64,000 bases of DNA. Origin: Pseudanabaena biceps (GTDB taxonomy: Bacteria; Cyanobacteriota; Cyanobacteriia; Pseudanabaenales; Pseudanabaenaceae). Position 1 is the first letter of the stretch; every line of letters starts with the position of its first letter. A model generated the notes under the pieces. It was not told where the DNA came from. It did not search any database and worked only from the letters and a program-made list of their open reading frames with translations. Positions 8,387 to 17,206 of the stretch are shown here, piece after piece. The stretch covers positions 1,714,501 to 1,778,500 of the forward strand of contig JAATWA010000001.1 of the NCBI GenBank assembly GCA_013361095.1, read 5' to 3'. Both the position numbers and the translations under genes were made by a program.

Positions 8387-8420
8387 TTACGGCGAAGCCC
8401 TTAACCCACATCATTAGCGA

Positions 8421-10424
8421 TTATGGCAATTTGGTGAGGTTATCAGATTTTGTTTCTTTTGCTTCTTTATTTTGATTCCAGAGCAGCATTCCTAATACGC
8501 CATCGAGAAGACCACCGCCGCGATCGCCACCATTGACTGCCACATCTGGCACAACCCGCACATTGCGATCGCCAATAGTTTGCATCAATTGCAGAGCCAC
8601 ATAGGAACTGCCGCCAAGGGCATCAACACCAGCGCGATAGGCATCAGCTTTAGCTTCACCCGTAACTCTGATCGCTTCGGCTTCACCACTTGCTTCTTTG
8701 ACTTTGGCATTAGCTTGCAATTCCGCAATCCGAACCCCTTGCTCAGCCGTGACAATTTCCCTCTGGATGTCCGCTAGGGAAGTTTCTCGCACTAGTTCTT
8801 GCCTTTGGGTTTGCGAAACTCGCTGGACTTCGTAGGTTTTACGCTGTTCTTCAGCAATTTTGCGATCGGTAAGCGTCTGCATCAGGGTTTCGGGCGGCTC
8901 AATTTGACCAAGCAAAGTATCAACGGCTTGAACATCATAGCCTTGCATTGCCGAACGAATAAAGTCGGAGGCTTCGGCTTGGCGATCGCTACGGGCAATC
9001 AAGAAATCTAGCACTGTGTAAGCCTGTGCTGAGTTACGGAAATAATTACCAACCGTAGGACGCAACACATGATCAACCAGATTTTGCATCGAACCGACTC
9101 GCGAAATTACCCTCGGTGCATCTAAGGAACCAACATGAATAATTTGGGCAACTTCTAAGTTGAAGGCAAACCCATCGATAGAACGCACATTCAAAGCGCG
9201 GAGTTTAGAGTCATATCCATGATCTTCAGTGCGATCGCTAAAGTTCAAGACAATATTAGTGGTGGGAACTAGTTCCACCTTCATGATGTGCGTATTTAGG
9301 GGGTGTTTTCCGGGATAAAGTGGTTCTATCCATACGCCTTTATCACCGACATTAACTAAATGTCCGTGGGTAAATAGTACTCCACTTACATCATCTTGAG
9401 CGCCACCAACAAAGGAAATCACCACACCAACATAACCAATAGGAATCTCGGTCATTTTTACTTGTTCCACTTGGGCAAACCAAGGGTTAAGATTCCATGA
9501 ACCTGAAAGAATTACCTGCTCCTGTAAACCACGACGACCACCGCCATCAATGAATAGTTGAGCATTTTGAAAATTGTCATGTTCAGGAATTACAGCTCCT
9601 GCGATCGCCCCTGCCTCAATCGGAATTCCATCTAGCGTAGTCACGATACCGACCTTTTCAGTGGCGACCGAGTAGAGCTTCAAGTCCGCAGGGGACATAC
9701 CGTTAGCAGCAGCAGTTGCCGAAGTAACAATGGAAAAAAGCGCTGTATTAACTCGATAGGTTCCTGCGGTCAAGATGCCGATTTGTCTTCCTTTTTCACC
9801 CCCTGCTAAGAGAAACTCTCTCGCGTTTTGGAAGTTATCACAGGATACTGTCTTGCCAAGAATGCGATCTGGGGGAATTGACTTACCATCGTTGGCAATA
9901 ATTAGTCCAATTTCGCCTTGGGGGATGACGACTACTGATTCTTTGCGAATTCCATATTGCCAAGGATAGTAACCAAAATACCAGCCAGGTGCGAGGGTGT
10001 CCGCTTGATATCCTGCTTCTCCATTTAGAGCAACGAGTTGTCCTGGAGGTAAATCACCTCGAAATGAGAATTTCTTGACGACAATGCCGACTTCCCTTTC
10101 ACCGATGACGATCAATCCTAAGATCCATCCCATCTGCGGCAAAAATATAAATATAATCACCACACCACCGATCGCCCAAACCCACAATGGGAAGTTTAAG
10201 CCACTAACTTGCATTGACTGTATCGGTTGCGGTGGTTGATTTACATCCTGTTGCGAAACTTGTTGAGCGATCACTATATCACGACGATCTCCAATTGGAA
10301 GCATGACAAATGCACCCATCATTGCGATCGCGGCACTGGAAATAAGCGATCGTTGCCAAAATTTTCGATTCAACTTTCGATTCAATTTCCGACTGATATC
10401 CTTAATATTAATTAATCTGTTCAC
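8421..10424 (-). CDS. SPFH/Band 7 (flotillin-like) membrane protein
   Basis: 667 residues. Two N-terminal hydrophobic segments (about 27-45 and 75-105) precede IGEREVGIVVKKFSF, the usual opening of an SPFH domain. A long SPFH/Band 7 region follows, then a coiled coil rich in E, Q and A (about 520-620, including EASGEAEAIRVTGEAKADAYRAG) typical of flotillins, and a C-terminal tail. Likely a membrane-scaffolding oligomer. GTG start, chosen because AAGGTGGGG stands about 9 nt upstream. The duplicated N-terminal peptide RKLNRKLNRKF is a small in-frame repeat. No NfeD partner is adjacent. Confidence 0.9.
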   Translation of the reverse strand: MNRLINIKDISRKLNRKLNRKFWQRSLISSAAIAMMGAFVMLPIGDRRDIVIAQQVSQQDVNQPPQPIQSMQVSGLNFPLWVWAIGGVVIIFIFLPQMGWILGLIVIGEREVGIVVKKFSFRGDLPPGQLVALNGEAGYQADTLAPGWYFGYYPWQYGIRKESVVVIPQGEIGLIIANDGKSIPPDRILGKTVSCDNFQNAREFLLAGGEKGRQIGILTAGTYRVNTALFSIVTSATAAANGMSPADLKLYSVATEKVGIVTTLDGIPIEAGAIAGAVIPEHDNFQNAQLFIDGGGRRGLQEQVILSGSWNLNPWFAQVEQVKMTEIPIGYVGVVISFVGGAQDDVSGVLFTHGHLVNVGDKGVWIEPLYPGKHPLNTHIMKVELVPTTNIVLNFSDRTEDHGYDSKLRALNVRSIDGFAFNLEVAQIIHVGSLDAPRVISRVGSMQNLVDHVLRPTVGNYFRNSAQAYTVLDFLIARSDRQAEASDFIRSAMQGYDVQAVDTLLGQIEPPETLMQTLTDRKIAEEQRKTYEVQRVSQTQRQELVRETSLADIQREIVTAEQGVRIAELQANAKVKEASGEAEAIRVTGEAKADAYRAGVDALGGSSYVALQLMQTIGDRNVRVVPDVAVNGGDRGGGLLDGVLGMLLWNQNKEAKETKSDNLTKLP

Positions 10425-10516
10425 GGGTAAAACCCCACCTTCAGAAGTTTTCTCAATCTAGCGTATTTGTCAGGAAATCTTAAAAATATACTATAAAAAT
10501 TAACAAGCGAAATTAT

Positions 10517-10608
10517 CTACAGTGCTTTGCATTTTACCTACATCCAAGCAAGTTAAAAACCCAAAAGAGAGTTGCGGCGCGAAGCGCCGCAACTCTCTTT
10601 TGGGTTTT
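10517..10608. repeat. Composite repeat: mini-hairpin plus palindrome
   Basis: Degenerate mini-hairpin CTACAGTGCTTTGCA at 10517, then a palindrome (10556-10608) with 25-bp arms, outer AAAACCCAAAAGAGAG and apex TTGCGGCGC around GAA. It ends 2 bp before the stop codon of the solute-binding protein. Confidence 0.9.
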
Positions 10609-10610
10609 AA

Positions 10611-11897
10611 CTAAAGAGAATTCCAACGTTCAGCAGCCGAGGCGATCGCTTTTTCACTCGATTTCTCTTTGAGCATCGCAAGTTGTAACTCCTCGTATAT
10701 AATCTTTTGCAATTTCTCAATACCCTTAGCAGGTGGAATTAATACTTCTGACTGCGAGAGTTGCGAAGCGCTGATTACTCTGGCTCGATCAAGAACAGGT
10801 GAATCTTTACTAGACTCTGTGAAGTAGCGATCGCTAGAGCTTTTAACAGTTGATGGTAATAGGTTTTCTACCTTCGTAAAAGCGAGTTGATTGTCAGCGT
10901 TAGTGAGATACAGCGCAAATTTAACCGCGAGAGCTTGATTTGTAGAAGTAGTCGGCACCGCCACATTCATCACCGCCGCACTCTTTTTGCCCGTTGAGCC
11001 AGTGATTTGAGAGCCAATATCAGTTACTTTGGCGGTCTCAGGAGCATTTTTGGCAACGGATTGCAAAAACTGGGGACCAGTCAATAAAATTGCTAACTCA
11101 CCTGCTTGATAGAGTTCTACCGCTTTGCGATGACCTTCTGTTAAAATTTCGCGGGGAATTAGCTGCTTATCAAATAGATTTACCCAATAGTCAAAGGCAG
11201 CTTTGCCAACAGGATCGTTAAAAGCCGCTTTGCCGCTAGCATTCAGTAACTTCATTCCCATCTGCACCATCGACTCTAGGACTTGCCCCCCATCCATAGT
11301 CAACATAAAAGCATACTTACCAGTTTTTGATTTAATTTGTTCAGAAACCTTGGTGAGTTCTTCAAAGGTTTTTGGTGGTTTAGCAGGATCTAGCCCTGCT
11401 TTTTCAAAGAGCGATCGGTTGTAAATAGTAATATCGGTCGCGACATACCAAGGCAACCCAAAGGTAGTGCCATCTAGCTGATTCGCTTTCCAAATGTTTG
11501 GGAAATAACTGGCTTGATCTGCTGCCGATATGACTGTGTTCATATCCACTAGAGCTTTTTTTTCTGCCAGTTTTGAAGCAAATTGAGGATTTAGATTCAC
11601 GACATCAGGAGCTGTCTTTGCTGCCACAGAGCTTAAAATCTTAGTTTCCATCTCTCCCCAAGGAATATCCACCCATTCCACTTCAGCAGTAGGATTTTCT
11701 TTAATAAACCCCGCAATTAGATCAGTCATATACTTGTCAAACTGTGGCTTTAGTTGCATTGTCCAAAAAACAATTTTGTTTTTACCAGCAGAGCTATTGG
11801 ACTGAGTGGTTTGTGCGCCACAAGCTCCCAATAAGAACAGGGTAGAAAGGGAAATAAATTTGCGGCGATTGAGATTGGGAAGGAGATTAGATGGCAT
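10611..11897 (-). CDS. Extracellular solute-binding lipoprotein (family 1, sugar type)
   Basis: Periplasmic lipoprotein of the ABC sugar-importer binding-protein family 1 (MalE/UgpB-like). I start it at ATG 11897 rather than the longer frame from 11969, because this gives a proper leader: NRRKFISLSTLFLLGAC with an Arg-Arg pair and a lipobox ending in the lipidated Cys. The mature part shows KIVFWTMQLKPQFDKYM, the aromatic-rich ligand cleft typical of the family, and GPQFLQSVAK. Permease and ATPase genes are not adjacent, so it serves a transporter encoded elsewhere. Ligand likely a sugar or polyol; not proven. Confidence 0.88.
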   Translation of the reverse strand: MPSNLLPNLNRRKFISLSTLFLLGACGAQTTQSNSSAGKNKIVFWTMQLKPQFDKYMTDLIAGFIKENPTAEVEWVDIPWGEMETKILSSVAAKTAPDVVNLNPQFASKLAEKKALVDMNTVISAADQASYFPNIWKANQLDGTTFGLPWYVATDITIYNRSLFEKAGLDPAKPPKTFEELTKVSEQIKSKTGKYAFMLTMDGGQVLESMVQMGMKLLNASGKAAFNDPVGKAAFDYWVNLFDKQLIPREILTEGHRKAVELYQAGELAILLTGPQFLQSVAKNAPETAKVTDIGSQITGSTGKKSAAVMNVAVPTTSTNQALAVKFALYLTNADNQLAFTKVENLLPSTVKSSSDRYFTESSKDSPVLDRARVISASQLSQSEVLIPPAKGIEKLQKIIYEELQLAMLKEKSSEKAIASAAERWNSL

Positions 11898-12051
11898 AGG
11901 GAGATGGTGAAAAGGGATGGATTTAGAATAAAATATTGGGAATAATTTATGAATTACTCCTAAGGTCAAATAAAGCTTTCAGGATATTTTGACATAAGCC
12001 TTAAATTATAGCGATACCTTGTAATGAGGAACATACAGTACAAAACGATGT

Positions 12052-12070
12052 AATATATAGACTATATATT
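12052..12070. promoter_or_regulatory. Candidate PadR operator
   Basis: 19-bp perfect palindrome AATATATAGACTATATATT, 43 bp before the padR-like start codon. PadR proteins bind dyads near their own promoters, so autoregulation is likely by inference. Confidence 0.55.
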
Positions 12071-12113
12071 CAATTAATGTATAATCAGTTATAGATTGTA
12101 TGTATATTAAGTT

Positions 12114-12458
12114 ATGGCACGCACAAAGTCTGATGATCCCCTAGACCTTACGCCCACTGAAGAGATGGTTCTATATGCGGTGCGCGATCGCGAACGCTAT
12201 GGTTTAGAAATTATTGATGCGATCGCTAAGGCAAGTAATGGCAAGCGCAAGATCGGGTTTAGTTCGCTATATCCGACGCTGAAAAAACTTGAAGAAAAGG
12301 GTTTTGTAACTTCGCGGTGGGGTGATGAGACTCCAGAAGAACTCACTGGCGCAAGGCGGCGTTACTATGTGATTGCGGGTGAGGGTAGTCGTGCTCTTAA
12401 TGCCAAGGAACTGTTTTTAAGCGGATTGAGATCTGTCATGGCGATCGGGGGAATCTAA
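12114..12458 (+). CDS. PadR-family transcriptional regulator
   Basis: 114-residue winged-helix repressor. The start of the fold LTPTEEMVLYAVRDRERYGLEIIDAI, the recognition-helix region FSSLYPTLKKLEEKGFV and the wing ending in RRRYYVIAGEGSRAL are characteristic of PadR. It probably binds the AT-rich palindrome at 12052-12070 and controls itself plus the membrane protein that begins 2 nt after its stop codon. Inducer unknown. Pairing of a PadR regulator with a small membrane protein is common in bacteria. Confidence 0.92.
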   Translation: MARTKSDDPLDLTPTEEMVLYAVRDRERYGLEIIDAIAKASNGKRKIGFSSLYPTLKKLEEKGFVTSRWGDETPEELTGARRRYYVIAGEGSRALNAKELFLSGLRSVMAIGGI

Positions 12459-12460
12459 CA

Positions 12461-13294
12461 ATGTCAAAACTCTCGAGAATCTTTGCCAGATTATTAGTCA
12501 GCGCAACTTATGGAGGCTTATTAGGTTCTCTAATAGGTTGTGCATATAGTTTGATCGTAGGCTACGATGGGGATGATCCCTACGAATACTTTATTTTTGC
12601 TTCAGCTATGACTGGTTCATTAGCGATGATTGGAGCCTTAACTAGAGTTAAAACTTTAATCAAATTCCTGTGTGTGTCTGTTGGCTTAAGCTTGACGTTA
12701 TACTTATCCTTTTTTCTCTTGAAAACTTGTCTTGTAACTTTGAATCAAGTAGTAAATTTAGATTGGGTTTTGTATTTTTCTAATTTTCTATTAAGTAATT
12801 GCGGCAAGATTTTTGCTGGTATTTGGATCTTATCTGGATACCTCTCTATTCTTTTACTTCTAGCATTAATTTCTTCTTGTACAGGTAATTGTGGATTAAC
12901 TTGGGTATTAAAGAGAATAGCTAGTTGGAAACATAAAACTCCAGAAAATCTAGTTGATGAACACATCGATTGGATATCCTATTCGCTAATCAATTTAATA
13001 TCTCAGCTTTTTTTATTAAACAAGAAAAATTGTAACCCACAAAACAAACAGAGATCGTGGGATATAAGCTTAATCGTATACATTGCTAGAGAATTAGAAG
13101 AAGTCTTTCCTAAAGATTGGAATGACTGGCAGCATTGGGTTAGCGATATGATGGATTCACGGACAAGAATGCAATCAAAGGGAATAAGTCATCGTCTCGT
13201 TTCACTGATTACTTTCTATCGCCTCACTCGCTTTGCCTTTCATATCGGCATCGACAAGGTTTTCATTCTTGCTACCCGTAGAGCTACTAGATAA
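12461..13294 (+). CDS. Multi-pass membrane protein in padR operon
   Basis: 277 residues, no family recognised. Roughly four hydrophobic segments lie in the first half (about 10-30, 40-60, 65-90 and 115-140), followed by a soluble C-terminal half with a Trp-rich stretch (DWNDWQHWVSDMMD). The 2-nt gap to padR and a GGGGG ribosome site inside the padR end indicate co-transcription and coupling. The C-terminal half may be a cytoplasmic domain. Function unknown. The convergent inverted repeat downstream is the probable terminator. Confidence 0.75.
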   Translation: MSKLSRIFARLLVSATYGGLLGSLIGCAYSLIVGYDGDDPYEYFIFASAMTGSLAMIGALTRVKTLIKFLCVSVGLSLTLYLSFFLLKTCLVTLNQVVNLDWVLYFSNFLLSNCGKIFAGIWILSGYLSILLLLALISSCTGNCGLTWVLKRIASWKHKTPENLVDEHIDWISYSLINLISQLFLLNKKNCNPQNKQRSWDISLIVYIARELEEVFPKDWNDWQHWVSDMMDSRTRMQSKGISHRLVSLITFYRLTRFAFHIGIDKVFILATRRATR

Positions 13295-13295
13295 G

Positions 13296-13348
13296 GAAAA
13301 GTAAAAGGAAATATGAGATTATTTTTTACTTTTTACCTTTTACTTTTC
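13296..13348. terminator. Convergent inverted repeat
   Basis: 13-bp arms GAAAAGTAAAAGG and CCTTTTACTTTTC with a 27-nt AT-rich loop between two convergent genes. AT-rich arms make it a weak hairpin, but T runs lie on both sides. Plausible bidirectional terminator. Confidence 0.5.
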
Positions 13349-13354
13349 ACTTAA

Positions 13355-13756
13355 TTACCTTTCACCAATTAGTAAAACCTCTAAAGGAGTATCCGTCCCC
13401 TGCCAATATTCCACAGCCGATCGCAAAATATCATAGGCAATCTTCCATTCTTCAGGCTCGACTTTGGAAAATGCTTCTGGATAGTCGTATATCAAAATAT
13501 ATCGCGTCGCAGGACACCACTCTAAATCCGTAATGCACTCCTCCAAAGCATCCCAATTATAGCCAAAATAATCTGGAAATCGCATCACCTCAGCGACTTT
13601 CCGCAAAAAAGACTGTTTATCCCGAATTTCTCGACCATCAAGATAAAAAATCTCAGTTCCTAACTTCTGTAAGCCATCAGCCTCATTAGCGATCTCCACC
13701 GAATCACGATCAGCTAAAGGCTTAACAGGAAGTAACTGGGTTATGTGCTTAGTCAT
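13355..13756 (-). CDS. Barstar-family ribonuclease inhibitor
   Basis: 133-residue predicted intracellular inhibitor of the barnase-like enzyme encoded immediately upstream. Diagnostic barstar features: FYLDGREIRDKQSFLRKVAEVMRF, then the Tyr/Asp-rich enzyme-binding segment FPDYFGYNWDALEECITDLEW, and the LEVLLIG strand at the end. In characterised barstar the equivalent Asp and Tyr residues plug the enzyme active site. The start codon lies inside the ribonuclease gene (8-nt overlap), so the pair is translationally coupled. It carries an N-terminal extension of about 30 residues before the core. Confidence 0.9.
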   Translation of the reverse strand: MTKHITQLLPVKPLADRDSVEIANEADGLQKLGTEIFYLDGREIRDKQSFLRKVAEVMRFPDYFGYNWDALEECITDLEWCPATRYILIYDYPEAFSKVEPEEWKIAYDILRSAVEYWQGTDTPLEVLLIGER

Positions 13757-14090
13757 ACTCTTCGATGATTTTCTGAAAAGTTAGATAGTGATCATCAGTA
13801 TAGTAGATTTCCCCTGCGTTACCAATAACCAAACGGCGTGAACCTCTCGTTGTTATCTCAGGAGTCGGAACCGTATATTCTCGATAATAATCAGGCGATC
13901 GCACTGGCAACTTCTCTTCTCTGTTGCGATATATACTCCCATCCTTTTTGTGAGCAAATGCAACACCTGACTCGATTTGCAGGAGGACATTCTTGGCTTC
14001 TACTGGTAATTTTTCAAATAGCCTAACGATCATCTTTAATATTGGACTAAATTTTGAAAAATTATCGTAGGAAATACTTTTTCTACGCAA
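13749..14090 (-). CDS. Barnase-like guanyl-specific ribonuclease
   Basis: 113-residue microbial ribonuclease of the N1/T1/barnase family. Aligned by eye to barnase: IYRNREEKLP matches FSNREGKLP, YYREYTVP supplies the general-base Glu, TRGSRR supplies the two catalytic Arg, and YTDDHYLTF supplies the general-acid His, so the active site looks complete. No signal peptide is visible, unlike secreted barnases, so the enzyme would act inside the producing cell unless released by another route. The frame opens at TTG (14090); an in-frame ATG at 14033 leaves the whole core and may be the true start. Antitoxin gene overlaps its 3' end. Confidence 0.88.
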   Translation of the reverse strand: MRRKSISYDNFSKFSPILKMIVRLFEKLPVEAKNVLLQIESGVAFAHKKDGSIYRNREEKLPVRSPDYYREYTVPTPEITTRGSRRLVIGNAGEIYYTDDHYLTFQKIIEEYD

Positions 14091-14182
14091 GCTTTTTTAT
14101 GACAAAAAATTTATCACAAAGTCCCAACAATAATCTCAAATATACGCTTTAGAAGCAAATGAGAAATTGGGCAAAATAATTG

Positions 14183-14214
14183 TTGACAGTATATCTATTT
14201 ATTGTATATACTGT
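14183..14214 (+). promoter_or_regulatory. Strong sigma-70-type promoter with embedded dyad
   Basis: Consensus TTGACA (14183-14188), 18-bp spacer, TATACT (14207-14212). A 9-bp inverted repeat ACAGTATAT/ATATACTGT (14186-14194 and 14206-14214) covers both boxes, so a dimeric repressor could occlude it. It points toward the 79-residue ORF. Confidence 0.6.
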
Positions 14215-14298
14215 TATTTATAGTTAATAGCAGTTTGCTCATTAAAAAAGCACTGTGCCGAAGCAACAACACCTACAAATATTAATGATGGGTTCATT

Positions 14299-14538
14299 AT
14301 GTCAAACAAATCGACTTCTGGTAAAAGGTTAGAGCCTTCTCGTCTTCCCAATGATGATGACAAAATTAACATTGCGATTCCCCGCCGTCTGTTGAGAAGT
14401 TTCACCTATATCGGAACCCATATCATTGTCCCTGTTTTGGTCTATTCCTTCAGTCCCTACTTACCATCTGCTCAAACCAAATCGCCGACTTGTTCACTAC
14501 CTCAAACTACCCAAACTCCGCCCAAGCCTTCACGGTAG
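14299..14538 (+). CDS. Small hypothetical protein with one membrane segment
   Basis: 79 residues, unrecognised. A polar N-terminus (MSNKSTSGKRLEPSRLPNDDD) leads to a hydrophobic stretch about 34-50 (FTYIGTHIIVPVLVYSF) and a Pro/Thr/Ser-rich tail ending in PPKPSR. It lies about 85 bp downstream of a consensus promoter, which supports expression. It could be a small single-pass membrane protein. No homologous family can be named, and it may be spurious. Confidence 0.4.
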   Translation: MSNKSTSGKRLEPSRLPNDDDKINIAIPRRLLRSFTYIGTHIIVPVLVYSFSPYLPSAQTKSPTCSLPQTTQTPPKPSR

Positions 14539-14625
14539 AAAATGAGATTGCTAAGTGATCGTTTAGGATAAGTTTCTAGTCAGTTACAATACCAAACAGG
14601 GCAAAAATCCCGAAAATCAATAATT

Positions 14626-14697
14626 ATGGCAGTCTGTCAACCTCGATATAGTCAAGAAGAATTTGCCCAACTTAGCGATCGCCATTATCAAATATAA
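14626..14697 (+). pseudogene. Probable N-terminal remnant, 23 codons
   Basis: ATG-initiated 23-codon frame whose product includes RYSQEEFAQLSDRHYQ, the style of opening of a cyanobacterial family of small soluble proteins beginning RYSxEEFARxGDxxY. It stops just before the helicase gene, so it is either a truncated relic or a leader peptide. Low confidence. Confidence 0.3.
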
Positions 14698-14705
14698 ACA
14701 AGACC

Positions 14706-17036
14706 ATGCCCACAACTACATCCCTGCCCGAAGCACTGCAACAACTTAGCCAAACGCTCCGCAAAGGTCAGCAGACGATGGCGGAATGGCAGGGAGGGGA
14801 GTTAGCAATTTCCGCAGTTCCGGGGGCAGGAAAATCAACGGGTATGGCAGTCGCCGCCGCGATCGCGATCGCCAAATTTCAACTTCATCGCCAAAAACAA
14901 TTGGTAATCGTCACCTTTACCCGTTCGGCAGTCAGCAACATTCGCAAAAAAGTATCTGAGCATTTAAAAAATCTACGCTTGCCTCAAAGCGCATTTATGG
15001 TCAGCACTTTGCACAGCTTGGCTTACACGATCGCTAGCAATCATCGCGAACTATCAGGTTTTGGGCTGGGCGAGACTAAGATCGTTTCCGAATCACAAAA
15101 ACAGAGATTGATTCGGAATGCGACTAATCTCTGGGTGAGGGAAAATCCCAAACTATACAATCTCCTTCTCGAAGGAAGAAACTTTGATGGCGAAGATTCA
15201 GAACGGTTAAGACGACAAACAGTATTGCGAACCGATGTATTGCCCAGTCTCGCCAGAGAGGCGATCGCCACAGCCAAAAGTTCAGGATTAAGTCCTACGG
15301 ATTTACGGCAAATAGAAGCACCTGATGGCGGCAATATCTTAGAAATTGCGGCGGGACTCTATGAGCTTTATGAGAAGTTGCTGCGTCAAGAAATGGCGAT
15401 CGACTATGACGATATGATTTTGGGCGCTTTGCGGGTACTTAAAAATGAGGGGGTTTGTAAATATTGGCAGGAGAAAATTTTTGCTGTATTTGAAGATGAA
15501 GCACAGGATTCTTCGCCTTTACAGACGCAGTTATTAGAGATTCTGGCGCTTACTTCTCAAAAGTTGATTTCAGAGCGCGAAGAGAATCTAGAGTCTGCCA
15601 TTCCTTTTAATAGAGAAGATGTTGGAACAACTGAAAGGGTAGAGCGAAACTTAATGCGAGTTGGCGATCCTAATCAGGCGATTAACTCGACATTTACTCC
15701 TGCTGATCCGCGCTTTTTTAATGAATTTTGCGATCGCTGCAATCTGCAATCACGACTATCGACCCTTGACCAAGCAGGACGCAGCACTAGTAACGTGATG
15801 CGGGCAGCTAATTATGTTTTAAATTGGGTGAATCATTCGGAATATGCCAAATTAGAGAAGCCCTTTCGGTCTCAAAAGATTTTACCCGTTGATGCTGATG
15901 ATCCTCAGCCTAATGCTAATCCAGAGCCAATTGGGAATGGATTAGAAATTTATTTGGGGAATAAGGTAATCGATATTGAAGAAGAAATCTCGATGATCGG
16001 CGATCGCATTTTGCAATTACATGAGCAAGATCCCCCACTGAGTATGGCGATTTTAGTGCGTCAACATAATCAAGGACGTTTTGTTGCCGAGTCTCTAGCA
16101 TGGCTGACTAAAAAGCATGAAATCAAAATCTATGATGTCGAACAAAGTGATCGGCGATCGCGGGTTCCGATGGATATGTTGGCAATTTTGCAATTTATGG
16201 AGCGTCCGCACTCACCCGATAATCTCAAATCAGCCTTAGAAGTTCTCAAAGACCGCCAAAAAATCTCATCTCAACAAGATCTCAATGCCCTTGCTAGTAA
16301 TCCTGAGCAGTTTCTCTATCCGACTCTTTTAGATCCCGCTTTATCAGCATTAGCTCAGGAAACTCAAGCCAAGTGTATTGGACTACTTCGCGCTAAAATC
16401 GAACTTCCCTTATATAACCTGATTCCCTTTATTGCCTTTGCTCTCTATGACGAAGAAGCAGGGCTATTAGCCACTGCCGATAAATTAGGCGATCGCCTCA
16501 ATTTAGAACTAATCGGCAATTATTCTATGCAAACGGTGATTGCATCTCTTAAGGATATTGTCGAGTCGGAGAGCTTTGAAGCTGTCGAAGATGAAAATCT
16601 GGAAGGTCGCTATATGACGGGTGGACAAGTAACGATTATCAGTCTCCATAAGGCGAAGGGACTTGATTGGGATGTAGTATTTATGCCTTTTCTACATAAA
16701 CGCATTTGCCCAGGAGAAGCTTACTTACCCGAATCAGTTAAATTTTTAGGAGATTTTGGTTTGCCAGAGGTGGCGCGGGCGCAGATTCGATCGCTTGTGC
16801 ATGGCGATCGCTTGCCTAATGCCGAAGAAGCATGGCAGAACTGCAATGATCTCAAACAAGCGGAGGAGTTTCGCCTCCTCTATGTGGGGATGACTCGTGC
16901 CAAGCGTTTACTATGGCTCTCGGCAGCAAATGCGGCTCCCTTCAGTTGGAATACCCTCGAAAATCGTACCGAAAATGTAGCGGCTTGTCCTGCGATCTCC
17001 AAGCTAGCCAGCAAATTTGCGGAAGCAAATTCCTAA
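14706..17036 (+). CDS. UvrD/PcrA-like superfamily 1 helicase
   Basis: 776-residue ATP-dependent DNA helicase of the UvrD/Rep class. Motifs in order: Walker A AVPGAGKST (38-46), TFTRSAVSNIRKK (Ia), the Walker B variant FEDEAQDSSPLQ (usually DExQD), VGDPNQAIN (III), QAGRSTSNVMRAANYVL (IV), VTIISLHKAKGLDWDVVFMPFLH (V) and LLYVGMTRAKRLLWLS (VI). Likely removes bound proteins or unwinds DNA in repair. It is longer and more divergent than cyanobacterial PcrA, so probably a second, accessory paralogue. Located in an accessory stretch and ends at a palindrome. Confidence 0.9.
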   Translation: MPTTTSLPEALQQLSQTLRKGQQTMAEWQGGELAISAVPGAGKSTGMAVAAAIAIAKFQLHRQKQLVIVTFTRSAVSNIRKKVSEHLKNLRLPQSAFMVSTLHSLAYTIASNHRELSGFGLGETKIVSESQKQRLIRNATNLWVRENPKLYNLLLEGRNFDGEDSERLRRQTVLRTDVLPSLAREAIATAKSSGLSPTDLRQIEAPDGGNILEIAAGLYELYEKLLRQEMAIDYDDMILGALRVLKNEGVCKYWQEKIFAVFEDEAQDSSPLQTQLLEILALTSQKLISEREENLESAIPFNREDVGTTERVERNLMRVGDPNQAINSTFTPADPRFFNEFCDRCNLQSRLSTLDQAGRSTSNVMRAANYVLNWVNHSEYAKLEKPFRSQKILPVDADDPQPNANPEPIGNGLEIYLGNKVIDIEEEISMIGDRILQLHEQDPPLSMAILVRQHNQGRFVAESLAWLTKKHEIKIYDVEQSDRRSRVPMDMLAILQFMERPHSPDNLKSALEVLKDRQKISSQQDLNALASNPEQFLYPTLLDPALSALAQETQAKCIGLLRAKIELPLYNLIPFIAFALYDEEAGLLATADKLGDRLNLELIGNYSMQTVIASLKDIVESESFEAVEDENLEGRYMTGGQVTIISLHKAKGLDWDVVFMPFLHKRICPGEAYLPESVKFLGDFGLPEVARAQIRSLVHGDRLPNAEEAWQNCNDLKQAEEFRLLYVGMTRAKRLLWLSAANAAPFSWNTLENRTENVAACPAISKLASKFAEANS

Positions 17037-17047
17037 ATAACGAGCTA

Positions 17048-17125
17048 CAAGAATTTTCTTGAAAGTGTTGCTTTGCAACACTTTCAAGAAAATTCTTGGT
17101 TCGGACTTGAGCGAAAAGCGTTGTA
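17048..17125. repeat. Composite repeat: GTGTTGC-type palindrome plus mini-hairpin
   Basis: 24-bp arms CAAGAATTTTCTTGAAAGTG with apex TTGC-ttt-GCAA (17048-17098), then TTCGGACT and the degenerate mini-hairpin TGAGCGAAAAGCGTTGTAA (17107-17125). It starts 11 bp after the helicase stop. Confidence 0.88.
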
Positions 17126-17206
17126 AAAGCATCGCTACTAGCTTTTTGGGTTTTCAAGCTGTAAAATATGCCTTGATATTTTTAAGATTTTTTCGGGAAA
17201 CTCCAT

